Shown: positions 54,939 through 63,363 of the stretch, piece by piece
Layout: each line of letters begins with the position of its first letter
How positions within the stretch are numbered: position 1 is the first letter of the stretch
Made by a program: the position numbers and the translations under genes
Source of the DNA: Acidobacteria bacterium UBA2161
GTDB taxonomy: Bacteria; Acidobacteriota; Vicinamibacteria; Vicinamibacterales; UBA823
DNA length: 64,000 nt
Assembly (NCBI GenBank): GCA_002328835.1
Contig: DCWN01000044.1
Span: 1 to 64,000 of the forward strand
Direction of reading: 5' to 3'
Notes under the pieces: generated by a model
What the model was told of the DNA's origin: nothing
The model's database searches: none
What the model saw: only the letters and a program-made list of their open reading frames with translations

Positions 54939-55391
54939 TCAGGTCGTTCGGGGACCGAGGGCGAAGGTCATCGAGCCCTCGAGGACGATCTCATCATCGA
55001 CGCGCGCCAGGCCGCGGAGCTGGCCGACGCGGCTGCGCAGCCGGGCGACCGACGCCTCGATGCGGACGACGTCGCCGGGGTGGACCGGGCGGTGGTAGCG
55101 GACGCGCTCGATCCCCATGAAATAGATCAACTTCTCTCGATTCTCCGGCTTGGCCAGGATCAAGATGGCGCCGACCTGTGCGACGGCTTCGGTCAGGATG
55201 GTCGGTGGGAGGACCGGGCGTTCGCCCTGGCGATGCGCGAGGTAGCGCTCGTTGAGCGACACGTTCTTGACGCCGACGATGCGGGTGTCCTCCTCAAACT
55301 CGACGATGCGATCGACCAGCAGAAACGGATACCGATGCGGGAGGATCCGTTCGATCGCCGTGTAGTCGAGGGGCAGCGTCAGAGGGTCCAT
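54939..55391 (-). CDS. fabZ: FabZ-like 3-hydroxyacyl-ACP dehydratase
   Basis: A 150-residue hot-dog-fold enzyme of fatty acid elongation. HRYPFLLVDRIV contains the catalytic His and PPTILTEAVAQVGAI contains the catalytic Glu (in FabZ usually PGVxxxEAxAQ), and FMGIERVRYHRPVHPGD is the FabZ third motif. The start ATG 55391 (MDPLTLPLDY) is preferred over a 22-residue longer reading. The PP in place of PG at the active-site loop is a small deviation. Confidence 0.88.
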   Translation of the reverse strand: MDPLTLPLDYTAIERILPHRYPFLLVDRIVEFEEDTRIVGVKNVSLNERYLAHRQGERPVLPPTILTEAVAQVGAILILAKPENREKLIYFMGIERVRYHRPVHPGDVVRIEASVARLRSRVGQLRGLARVDDEIVLEGSMTFALGPRTT

Positions 55392-55481
55392 GCGTCGAGT
55401 CGATGTGCAGGTGAGCCGCAACGCGGTCGTCGACCGCCGTCGTGAAAGGCTTTCCAAAGTATAATCCGAATCCGGCGGCCG

Positions 55482-57317
55482 ATGCGGTGGTCACGCCCGC
55501 GCGGCCGGCGCGACCTCACCGTGACCTCCCGATCCCAGCCGGTGCGGGCCGGCCAGCACGAGACCCTCACGGCGCTCTTCGATCTCGGGCGTCAGGTCAC
55601 CTCCGTCCTCGACGTCGGTGAACTCCTCGGCAAGCTCCCCGACCTCATTCGGCGCCTGATTCCTTTCGACGCGTTTGCGGTGTACTTCCTCGATTCGAAG
55701 CGGCGGACGCTACGCATCGCGCATGCCGAAGGCTATTCCGAAGAGGCGGTGAAGACCGTTCGCCGCCGCGTCGGCGACGGGTTCGTGGGCGCCGCCGTAG
55801 CCGAGGAGCAAGCGATGCTCGTGAACGACCTGACCGCGGATCGGCACCGCGACGCGGCGGTGCCCGAGGCCCGGTCGGGGCTGGTGGTGCCACTGCTGCA
55901 CAAAGCGAAGGTCATCGGCGCGCTCACGCTGCTCAGCCACGAACCGGGCCAGTTCGACGACAAGGACCTGGCGATCCTGCGCCAGTTCGGCGCACACGTT
56001 GCGGTGGCGCTGGCCAATGCCCGAATGTTCGAGCGGGAGCATCGAGACTCCCAGACGTTCGAGCTGCTGGCCGAAATCGGTCGGGACGTCACGTCGATTC
56101 TCGATCTCGACGAACTGCTCGCGCGGATCGCACATCTCGTGCGCCGCATCATCGACTATCGCACCTTCGGCATTCTGCTCTTGAACGAGCGCACCGACGA
56201 ACTCGAGGTGAAGATCGCCGTGGAGTACGGCGATGCGCGAGCGATGCCCAGCTTCAAGCTGGGCGAGGGCCTGGTGGGCTTCGCTGCACTCCACAAGCAG
56301 CCCGTGCTCGTGCCCGACACCGCGGCCGACGGGCGATATCTGAGCCACGTGGTCGACGTGCGGTCGGAGTTGGTGGTGCCGATCCTGCTGCAGGACAAGT
56401 GCCTCGGCGTCTTCGACTTGCAGAGTCCCGAACTCGATGCGTTCGACAAGCGCTACGTCGGTGTCCTGACCCTGCTCGCCAGTCAGGCCGCCGTGGCGAT
56501 CGAGAACGCGCGCTTGTATCGGAAGGTTCGGGCCAACGAGTCGCGGCTGCGCAAGGAGGTGCGGCTGGCGCAGCGGGTACAGATCGGCCTGCTGCCGGCC
56601 GAGCTACCGACCCGGCCCGGCGTCGAGGCGGCCGCGCGGTTCGAGCCGGCTCGCGAGCTGGGCGGGGACTTCTACGAGGTGATGGCGCCCGAGGCGCCCC
56701 TGTTCGTGGCCGCGGTGGGCGACGTGTCCGGCAAGGGCGCGGCGGCCGCGCTCTACGGCGCCTTCGCCGGCGAACTCGTTCGCTCTCGCACGTTCCGGCG
56801 ACGCTACCTCCCGGAACAATCGAATCCGGCCACGGTGCTGGCCTCGATCAACACGATTCTCCACGAGCGTCAGCTGGAGGGCTACTTCTGCGCGCTGTGC
56901 TACGCCGCGTTCGATTTCGATCGGCGCGCCGTCGTCGTGGCCAATTCCGGACTGCCGTTCCCGATTCGGAGCGGCGCCGATGGGACCCACCAGTTCGGGG
57001 GGCCAGGGATTCCGCTGGGGCTGTTTCCCGGCTCGGACTACGACGAGACGCGGCTGCCGTTCGCGCCCGGCGACGTCTTCGTCTTTTGCACCGACGGGAT
57101 CTTCGAGGCCACCGATGACGCGGGCGATGAATTCGGGGCCGAACGGCTGATCCGCGTCGTCGAGCGGGCGCGCGATCTGCCTGCCCGAACGATCGTCGAC
57201 GCGATCTTCGAGGCCGTGGTCGGGTTCCAGGGCGGCGCCCAGCAGGCCGACGACATGACGGCGGTCGTGCTGAAGATCAGTATGCCGTCAGGTACCGCTG
57301 CGTCTCCCAAGGCGTGA
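55482..57317 (+). CDS. Tandem-GAF SpoIIE/RsbU-type PP2C phosphatase
   Basis: A 611-residue protein: GAF domain 1 (about 30-190), GAF domain 2 (about 195-350), a short coiled linker (about 350-375), then a SpoIIE-type phosphatase domain (about 375-600). Phosphatase landmarks are ELGGDFYEV, GDVSGKGAAAAL, FCTDGIFEATD and ADDMTAVVL, all metal-binding. Such enzymes regulate anti-anti-sigma factors. The start is ATG 55482 or GTG 55518. Its 3' end overlaps glnA by 41 bases (convergent). Confidence 0.92.
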   Translation: MRWSRPRGRRDLTVTSRSQPVRAGQHETLTALFDLGRQVTSVLDVGELLGKLPDLIRRLIPFDAFAVYFLDSKRRTLRIAHAEGYSEEAVKTVRRRVGDGFVGAAVAEEQAMLVNDLTADRHRDAAVPEARSGLVVPLLHKAKVIGALTLLSHEPGQFDDKDLAILRQFGAHVAVALANARMFEREHRDSQTFELLAEIGRDVTSILDLDELLARIAHLVRRIIDYRTFGILLLNERTDELEVKIAVEYGDARAMPSFKLGEGLVGFAALHKQPVLVPDTAADGRYLSHVVDVRSELVVPILLQDKCLGVFDLQSPELDAFDKRYVGVLTLLASQAAVAIENARLYRKVRANESRLRKEVRLAQRVQIGLLPAELPTRPGVEAAARFEPARELGGDFYEVMAPEAPLFVAAVGDVSGKGAAAALYGAFAGELVRSRTFRRRYLPEQSNPATVLASINTILHERQLEGYFCALCYAAFDFDRRAVVVANSGLPFPIRSGADGTHQFGGPGIPLGLFPGSDYDETRLPFAPGDVFVFCTDGIFEATDDAGDEFGAERLIRVVERARDLPARTIVDAIFEAVVGFQGGAQQADDMTAVVLKISMPSGTAASPKA

Positions 57318-58629
57318 CCTGCTTGATGTAGTCGTGCCACTCCTCGCGTTTGGCTGCGACAAAGTGCGTGAAGATATGCTCGCCGAGCGTATCGCGCACC
57401 AGGTCGTCCTTCTCCAGGGCATCGAGAGCCGCGCTCAGGTCGGCGGGTAATTCGTCGATCTTCAGCGACCGACGCTCGCGGTGACTCATCGTGTAGATGT
57501 TCTTGTTGACCGGCGGGCCCGGATCGATCTCGTCGTCGATGCCTCCCAGCCCCGCGCGCAGCATCACCGCCAGCGCGAGATACGGATTGCACGACGGGTC
57601 GGGCATGCGTAGCTCCACACGCGTGCCAACGCCCCGCGATGCGGGGACCCGGATGAGCGGGCTGCGATTCTTTTCCGACCAGGCGATGTTGGTCGGCGCC
57701 TCGTAGCCGGGGACCATCCGCTTGTAGGAGTTCACGAGCGGATTCGTGACCGCACAGAAGCCCTTGGCGTGCCGCAGCAGCCCGCCGATGTAATGCAGGC
57801 ACGTCTTGCTGAGTTCCCATTCGGCCTTCTCGTCATAGAACGCGTTATCGCCGTTCGTGAAGATCGACTGATGCGTGTGCATCCCCGAGCCATTGATGCC
57901 ATGAATCGGCTTCGGCATGAACGTCGCGTGCAGGCCGTTCTGCATCGCTATGTTCTTCACCACGAATCGGAAGGTACTGATGCTGTCGGCGGTCGTCAGC
58001 ACATCGTCGTAGCGAAAATCGATCTCGTGTTGGCCGGCGGCCACCTCGTGGTGCGCCGCCTCGACGTGGAAGCCCATCGCTTCGAGCGCCAGGACGATCT
58101 GACGCCGCACGTCCTCGCCGAGGTCGACGGGCGTGAGGTCGAAGTAGCCGCCGGTGTCGTGCGTCTCGGTGGTCGGGTCGCCGTCGCGGGTCTGGAACAG
58201 AAAGAACTCGGCCTCCGGCCCGGCGTTCATGTCGAATCCGCGTTTGGACGCCATGTCGATCACTCGGCGGAGCATCATCCGCGGGCAGCCGCCGAACGGC
58301 GTGCCATCAGGCATGTAGATGTCGCAGATGAGTCGCGCGACGGTCTCGCCGGACGGGTTCTCCCACGGGAACACCTGAAAGGTCCGTAGGTCGGGCCGCA
58401 GGTGCATGTCCGATTCTTCGATCCGGACGAAGCCCTCGATCGACGAACCGTCGAACATGATCTTGCCGTCGAGGGCTTCGTCGAACTGCTTGTCGGGGAC
58501 CTCGACGTTCTTGATGGCACCGAGAATGTCGGTGAACTGCAGACGCAGGAACTTCACGCCGAGTCGGTCAACGGTCTCGCGGATCTCGGCTTTCAGGGCT
58601 TCGTCGGTCGTCGTGGCGTCCGGGGTCAC
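57277..58629 (-). CDS. glnA: Glutamine synthetase type I
   Basis: A 450-residue enzyme forming glutamine from glutamate, ammonia and ATP. FMFDGSSIEGF-like segment IMFDGSSIEGFVRIEESD, the ATP motif KPIHGINGSGMHTH and NSYKRMVPGYEAP are all GSI signatures. It is the short (alpha) type: the NIYTMSHRER segment lacks the adenylylated NLYDLPPEE signature, so regulation by adenylylation is unlikely. GTG 58629 has AAGGAG upstream with 7-base spacing. Confidence 0.96.
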   Translation of the reverse strand: MTPDATTTDEALKAEIRETVDRLGVKFLRLQFTDILGAIKNVEVPDKQFDEALDGKIMFDGSSIEGFVRIEESDMHLRPDLRTFQVFPWENPSGETVARLICDIYMPDGTPFGGCPRMMLRRVIDMASKRGFDMNAGPEAEFFLFQTRDGDPTTETHDTGGYFDLTPVDLGEDVRRQIVLALEAMGFHVEAAHHEVAAGQHEIDFRYDDVLTTADSISTFRFVVKNIAMQNGLHATFMPKPIHGINGSGMHTHQSIFTNGDNAFYDEKAEWELSKTCLHYIGGLLRHAKGFCAVTNPLVNSYKRMVPGYEAPTNIAWSEKNRSPLIRVPASRGVGTRVELRMPDPSCNPYLALAVMLRAGLGGIDDEIDPGPPVNKNIYTMSHRERRSLKIDELPADLSAALDALEKDDLVRDTLGEHIFTHFVAAKREEWHDYIKQVTPWETQRYLTAY

Positions 58630-58685
58630 TGGACAACTCCTTCCGGCGCGATCGATGGGTGGCGGCTCAGTGCCTGGAAGAACGG

Positions 58686-58715
58686 ACTGTACCTCATAAC
58701 GCGCCTCTCATGCAA
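58686..58715 (-). promoter_or_regulatory. Weak candidate glnA promoter
   Basis: On the minus strand TTGCAT (58715-58710), 18 bases, and TACAGT (58691-58686, four of six). Evidence is limited to the spacing and the -10. Confidence 0.3.
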
Positions 58716-58866
58716 GAAAACCGGCCGTTCTGACTAGAAACAGACCGCGTTCTTGCAGAGCGCGCTCACAATGATGCGCAACCTGCAGGGAACGGCCGAT
58801 CAGACCGGATCACGTGGCCCGTCGTCAGACTCCTATATGACCCAGATGAGCCAGGGGAGAAGCGAT

Positions 58867-59748
58867 ATGCGACAGCTGATTCGAGTGGGTATTGCGCTGG
58901 TCCTGATCTGCGGCGGCGGTGGGTGGGTGGTGGCGGGCGTCGCGGCGGCGCAAGACCAAACCGCGCCACGCGATCAGTCGGTGGAAGCGACGCAGTTCAA
59001 CTGGAACATTGCGACCGGCGGGGTGCGGATCGGCGTCTCGATCCGCGACGTCGAGGCGGCCGACGTCGAGCGCGAATCACTCGAGTCGGAGAGCGGTGCC
59101 GTCGTCGAATCGGTGACCGACGACAGCCCCGCGGACGCGGCCGGTGTCCGCGCCGGTGACGTCATTCTTGGCTTCGACGGCGAGCGCGTCCGCAGCGCCC
59201 GGCAGCTGACGCGGCTTGTGAGGGAAACGCCGGCGGGACGGGCCGTCGACCTCACGGTGCAGCGTGCCGGCGCCCGGCATGATCTCGAGATCACGCCAGA
59301 GACGCGAACCGCGTCGGCCGAGCCCTGGCTACCGGTCGAGCGATTCGAACGTCTGGGCGAGGACCTGGGCCGGCGCTTCGAGAACTTCAGCATGCAAGAC
59401 TTCAATGTCGTGCTCGACCGACGCCCGCGTTTGGGCATCGGTGCCGAGGAATTGACGCCACAGCTCGCCGAGTACTTCGGTGTCGAGGCTGGCGTGCTCG
59501 TGACTCACGTTGAAGACAATTCGGCCGCGGCGGCCGCCGGGGTTCGAGCGGGCGATGTGATCACGGCGGTCGACGGAGAGGGCGTCGACGATGTGAGCGA
59601 CTTGCGCCGCCGACTCCGTGAGGTCGACGCCGGCGAGGAGTTTCCCCTGGCGGTCACCCGCGACCGTGACGCGCTGAGTCTCGGCACGACGCTGCCCGAG
59701 CCCGAGGCCACGGGACGGCGCCGAGTGAACCGTCAGCTGCTTGAATAG
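58867..59748 (+). CDS. Secreted two-PDZ-domain protein
   Basis: A 293-residue protein with an N-terminal signal peptide (about 1-28, LIRVGIALVLICGGGGWVV, cleavage near AAAQ). Two PDZ domains are seen: about residues 50-145 (ESVTDDSPADAAGVRAGDVI) and about 195-280 (VEDNSAAAAAGVRAGDVI). Between them is a short linker. There is no protease catalytic domain, so it is not DegP; it may be a scaffold or substrate-binding partner in the envelope. ATG 58867 has GGGGAGA upstream. Confidence 0.85.
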   Translation: MRQLIRVGIALVLICGGGGWVVAGVAAAQDQTAPRDQSVEATQFNWNIATGGVRIGVSIRDVEAADVERESLESESGAVVESVTDDSPADAAGVRAGDVILGFDGERVRSARQLTRLVRETPAGRAVDLTVQRAGARHDLEITPETRTASAEPWLPVERFERLGEDLGRRFENFSMQDFNVVLDRRPRLGIGAEELTPQLAEYFGVEAGVLVTHVEDNSAAAAAGVRAGDVITAVDGEGVDDVSDLRRRLREVDAGEEFPLAVTRDRDALSLGTTLPEPEATGRRRVNRQLLE

Positions 59749-59757
59749 ATGGCGCGG

Positions 59758-59938
59758 CGGGCACCGGTGCGCGACGCGCCGGGCTCAGACAGTCCTCGCA
59801 CGCCGACGGCAGGAGCTTCAGCATCAATCGGGGTCATGGCTGCTGGCCGTCGACGCGCTGTGGAACTCGCCGGCGGTCGCATCCCCGGCACCCGCCAGAG
59901 AAGACAGTGGCTGGGCGGCGGTGCCGGTGTCCAGCCGC
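59758..59938 (-). repeat. Dispersed repeat, right module, copy C (inverted)
   Basis: The reverse complement matches the right module at 54711-54905, including GACGCGCCGGGCTCAGACA and TCGCCGGCGGTCGCATCCCC. The left module is absent in this copy. It fills most of the 231-base gap between the PDZ protein and the membrane-sensor gene. Confidence 0.85.
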
Positions 59939-59979
59939 CATTCGGTGCGGTGGTTCGGGGTGTAAGCTCGGATCTGATG

Positions 59980-61281
59980 TCAGGCCGATTCGGTCTTCGT
60001 GGCAGGAGCGTCGCTGGCCTCGGCGGCCTCGCTGACGTTGCCCGCCAGAAGGACGACGAGCTGGGCGGCGAGAATCGACGCGGTGGCGCGCTCGAGGACA
60101 CCGATCTCACCCGAGAGTTCGGCGGTCACGACGCCGACACAGCCGCTGGCGGCCAGGAGCGGGGCGACAAGCGCGCCGCGTCCTCCGTCTCCCGCGTCGA
60201 CGATCTGCACGCACGATGTCCGAAACGCATGCGCCGCGGCGTTGTCGCCGTCGCACGGCAACTCGCCCATGTTGCCGAGGACATCAGCGGGGTAGCCGTG
60301 CGCGATGACGGCGCGCAGCGCGCGGTTCGAGCTGTCGGTGAGCCAGACAATCACGCCGGAGGCTTCGAGAAGCCCGGCGGCTCGTTCGAGGAGCGCGGGC
60401 AGTTGTTCGCCGTCGGACACACGCGCGAGGTCGGTGCACAGTGCCGCGACCGCCGCGAGGTCGGCCGGCGTTGCGTCGACTGGCGCATCGATGATCGGCG
60501 TGCCGGCCGCCATGTCGTCGTCGATCGCGGCGTCCGTGTCCAGCTCGATCGCGAGGTCGCCCGCGACGTCGATGCCAGTGCCGGACTCGCTGGGGGCTGC
60601 GTCGAGATCCAGCGACAGGTCGCGGACCGCCGTGCGCGACAGCAGCGTCGAGAGCGAATCTTCCATCTCCGGCGCCGCCGGGGCGGCCTGTTTGGCACCC
60701 GGGGCCAGAAGCAGCATGAACAGCAGACCGGCGACGGCCGCCCCGGCGATCACCGTGGCCTGGCGGACGCGGAGCTGACGCCGTGCGCGCCCCCGGGCGA
60801 GACGTTCGGTCTCGAGGGCCGAGGCGATCTCGTCGTCAGCCGCGTCGGTCAGTTCGAGCCCGTCGGTGAAGATGAGGTCCGACGCTGGGATGGTCTGATC
60901 GCCCCCGATGAGCTCGCGGGCGCGGTCGTCCATTTTGCTGAAGTGCGTGACCGTGGCCGCCGCGGAGTCGAGTTTCGACCGCGCCTCAGGGGCTTGGACG
61001 CCTTGGGCGAGGGCCGCCAGGCGCTCGGCGGCGAATTCGAGCATTGCCGTCACGCGGGCCAGCCAGTAGTCCCGGTCCTGTCCTGCGGCGACGTAGGCGG
61101 CCTGGGCCGCGCGCAGTTCGATCACGGCGCGCCGCGCCTCTCCGCCGACCGTTTCCATCGCCGTTCCGGCTTCGCCGGCCACCGTGATCTGTCCGTCGAG
61201 CCTGGCCACTTCGAAAGCGGCAGCGGCATAGATCATCACGAACAGCACGACGAGACCAACGCGCCAAGCCCGACGCTGCAT
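59980..61281 (-). CDS. Membrane protein with GAF-like sensor domain
   Basis: A 433-residue protein with an N-terminal membrane helix (about 6-25), an extracytoplasmic helical region (about 30-165, with no clear family), a second helix (about 175-193), a low-complexity acidic linker (about 200-275), and a C-terminal GAF-like domain (about 275-410, including LLEASGVIVWLTDSS and GALVAPLLAASGCVGV). No kinase, cyclase or methyl-accepting domain is seen, so the output is unknown. Confidence 0.7.
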   Translation of the reverse strand: MQRRAWRVGLVVLFVMIYAAAAFEVARLDGQITVAGEAGTAMETVGGEARRAVIELRAAQAAYVAAGQDRDYWLARVTAMLEFAAERLAALAQGVQAPEARSKLDSAAATVTHFSKMDDRARELIGGDQTIPASDLIFTDGLELTDAADDEIASALETERLARGRARRQLRVRQATVIAGAAVAGLLFMLLLAPGAKQAAPAAPEMEDSLSTLLSRTAVRDLSLDLDAAPSESGTGIDVAGDLAIELDTDAAIDDDMAAGTPIIDAPVDATPADLAAVAALCTDLARVSDGEQLPALLERAAGLLEASGVIVWLTDSSNRALRAVIAHGYPADVLGNMGELPCDGDNAAAHAFRTSCVQIVDAGDGGRGALVAPLLAASGCVGVVTAELSGEIGVLERATASILAAQLVVLLAGNVSEAAEASDAPATKTESA

Positions 61282-61338
61282 ACGTGGCGCCTACTATAAC
61301 ACCGGAGATCGTTCGGGAGGAGGCGCCGGTGGCCGCCG

Positions 61339-63159
61339 CTACTGCGTGGTGGACGCCGCCGCGAGGTCGGCGGGGCGGAGGATGACGTAGGTTGGCAGGC
61401 CGACACTGTCGAAGTGGTCCATCACGTCCTTCGCGGGCGGACTGCTCGGGTCTTCCGCTTGGAACTTGATCTTCACGTAGGCGTCGAGCTCCGCGGTGAC
61501 CGTCGGGTCCTTGAACGTGGTCTGATCCATCGTCAGGCAGTTCTTGCACCACGTCGCCCACAGGTCCACCAGCACGAGTTTGTTCTCCGCGCGCGCGGCC
61601 TCGAGACCTTCGCTCAGCGACGCGTACCAGCCTTCCTCGAGCTTTTCCTCGACGCTGCTGGCCACCGCCCCGGCGTCGACCCACCGGTTTTCGAAGATGC
61701 CGTACGCGACGTAGCCGTAGTAGACCGCCGTGCCCAGGATGAAAACGCCGAAGGCGTGCTTGACGTGGACCATCCAGGCGCCTGGCTTCGGGAGGAACGA
61801 CAGGCCGGCTCCGGCGATTGGCCAGGGCAGTGCCATACCGATGCCGAGACAGAACGGCAGCAGCAGCGCCACGGTCGCGCCTGTGGCGTACAGATCACTC
61901 GAGAAGAGGATCACCTGGATCACGACCGGCGCCACGCACGCGCCGGCCAGCAGCGCGGCGACTGTGCCCATGCCGAACGCCGCCATGAACGACCCGTTCT
62001 CGTTATTGCCGATCTTGAGCTTCGACTGGAATCTCGAGAAGTCGATGACCAGCACGTCGAACATGGCGAGCGCCAGGACGACGAACAGCGCCGCGATGCC
62101 GAGGTTGAACCAGGGTGAGGCGTTGATCGTGCCGAACGTCCCGGCGGTGAGGATGACGATCAGGCCGAGCGCACCGTAGACCGCGGCCATCGCCGCGCCA
62201 TAGGCGCCGCCGAGCAGCAGCCCCCGCACGCGGGAGCCGGCCCGCGCGCCCGCGCCGATGATCGCGATGTTGATCGGAATCATCGGCAGGACGCACGGCG
62301 TCAGGTTGAGCGCGAGCCCGCCGAGCAGGATGAGCAGCAGGATGGCTAGCGGCCCGCGGCCCTCGAACCAGCCGCGCTGGGCCTCGCCCGATTCGGCCGC
62401 GCTGACGAAGCTCAGGAAGTCCTCGGAGTCGAGGTACCCGCCGGTTGTGCCGAGAATGTCGAACGCACCGAGCGCGACGGTGACGCCGGTGCCGTCCTCC
62501 GCCGCGTCTGCGCTTAGGGCCGAGGTGCCCGACGCGGCGACCGCGAGGGTGTCGGACGTCCTCGTCTGGGGGGGCGCGACGGAGTTCTCGCTTCCGAAGC
62601 TGATGCCACCGAACAGCTCGGCATGTCGCGACGCCACGCCCGTCCCGGCGGGCACGACATCGACGGTCCACTCGAACTCGGCCGTCGTCGGCATGTAGCA
62701 CATTGTTTCGTCGCACGCCTGATACCGCAGCGACCCGGGCACGGTGTACTGGCCGGCCGGGAGATCGCCCGCCAGCGCGAAGACGACACCGACGGCAAAG
62801 CGCTCCTCGAACACCGCCAGCGGGGTGTCGGCGCCAAACTGTTCGAGCAAACCGGCCTCGGGATAGGCGATCTCCGTCACGGTGATCCCGTCGGGCGGCG
62901 CGATCCTCAGGGCCGTCGGAATGAGGAAATCGTCGAGCGGGGCCTGCGAGTTCATGTGCAGGCCTGGCTCAAGTTGCACCCGGAGGGCTCCACGCAGATC
63001 GGAACCGGGTGTCCCGGCGTCTGCGGCCAGCAGCGTCTCGGTCTCGATCGGTCTCGGCTGGGCCGCCGAGGCCCCCGCCAGGACGAGGACGAGGGTCGCG
63101 AGCGTCAGGAGAGCGATGGCGCGTGAACGGCCCAGTTGCATCTGCATCGTTGATTGCAT
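61339..63159 (-). CDS. dsbD: Thiol:disulfide interchange protein DsbD
   Basis: A 606-residue protein transferring electrons from cytoplasmic thioredoxin to periplasmic proteins. Signal peptide (about 8-33), periplasmic alpha domain with ACDETMCYMP (two Cys), central eight-helix domain with LTPCVLPMIPIN and GACVAPVVIQ as the redox pair, and a C-terminal thioredoxin domain with the WCKNC motif. ATG 63159 is chosen; a 17-residue longer reading from 63210 is possible, but a -10 at 63218-63213 would place the transcription start just inside it. Confidence 0.9.
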   Translation of the reverse strand: MQSTMQMQLGRSRAIALLTLATLVLVLAGASAAQPRPIETETLLAADAGTPGSDLRGALRVQLEPGLHMNSQAPLDDFLIPTALRIAPPDGITVTEIAYPEAGLLEQFGADTPLAVFEERFAVGVVFALAGDLPAGQYTVPGSLRYQACDETMCYMPTTAEFEWTVDVVPAGTGVASRHAELFGGISFGSENSVAPPQTRTSDTLAVAASGTSALSADAAEDGTGVTVALGAFDILGTTGGYLDSEDFLSFVSAAESGEAQRGWFEGRGPLAILLLILLGGLALNLTPCVLPMIPINIAIIGAGARAGSRVRGLLLGGAYGAAMAAVYGALGLIVILTAGTFGTINASPWFNLGIAALFVVLALAMFDVLVIDFSRFQSKLKIGNNENGSFMAAFGMGTVAALLAGACVAPVVIQVILFSSDLYATGATVALLLPFCLGIGMALPWPIAGAGLSFLPKPGAWMVHVKHAFGVFILGTAVYYGYVAYGIFENRWVDAGAVASSVEEKLEEGWYASLSEGLEAARAENKLVLVDLWATWCKNCLTMDQTTFKDPTVTAELDAYVKIKFQAEDPSSPPAKDVMDHFDSVGLPTYVILRPADLAAASTTQ

Positions 63160-63212
63160 TGGTAGGACGCCGACCCCAAGTGGGACGGTCCGTCCGTTTC
63201 CGCCGCTCATTT

Positions 63213-63221
63213 ATTGTACCA
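63213..63221 (-). promoter_or_regulatory. Extended -10 promoter element upstream of dsbD
   Basis: On the minus strand TGGTACAAT is an extended -10 (TGnTACAAT, five of six in the hexamer). The predicted start is near 63206. No -35 is obvious. Confidence 0.35.
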
Positions 63222-63363
63222 GACGCTCAGCGGGCGCGTTGCCGGGAAGGGCCTATTTTCAGGGGTATTTCGGCCGTCGGCCCCGGGGAAGGCCGAGAGG
63301 CCGGGTGGTAAGATGAGATGGATCGCCTCACCCCGGTGTCTAACTGAGCCCGACAGGATTCTC

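Noticed and set aside
58690..58740. Sigma-54-like element upstream of glnA
   Set aside because: The GG and GC dinucleotides are 11 bases apart rather than 10, and the -24 box is poor.
59749..61299. Long plus-strand open frame across repeat C and the GAF gene
   Set aside because: It covers the inverted repeat and is antisense to the membrane sensor; no domain is recognisable.
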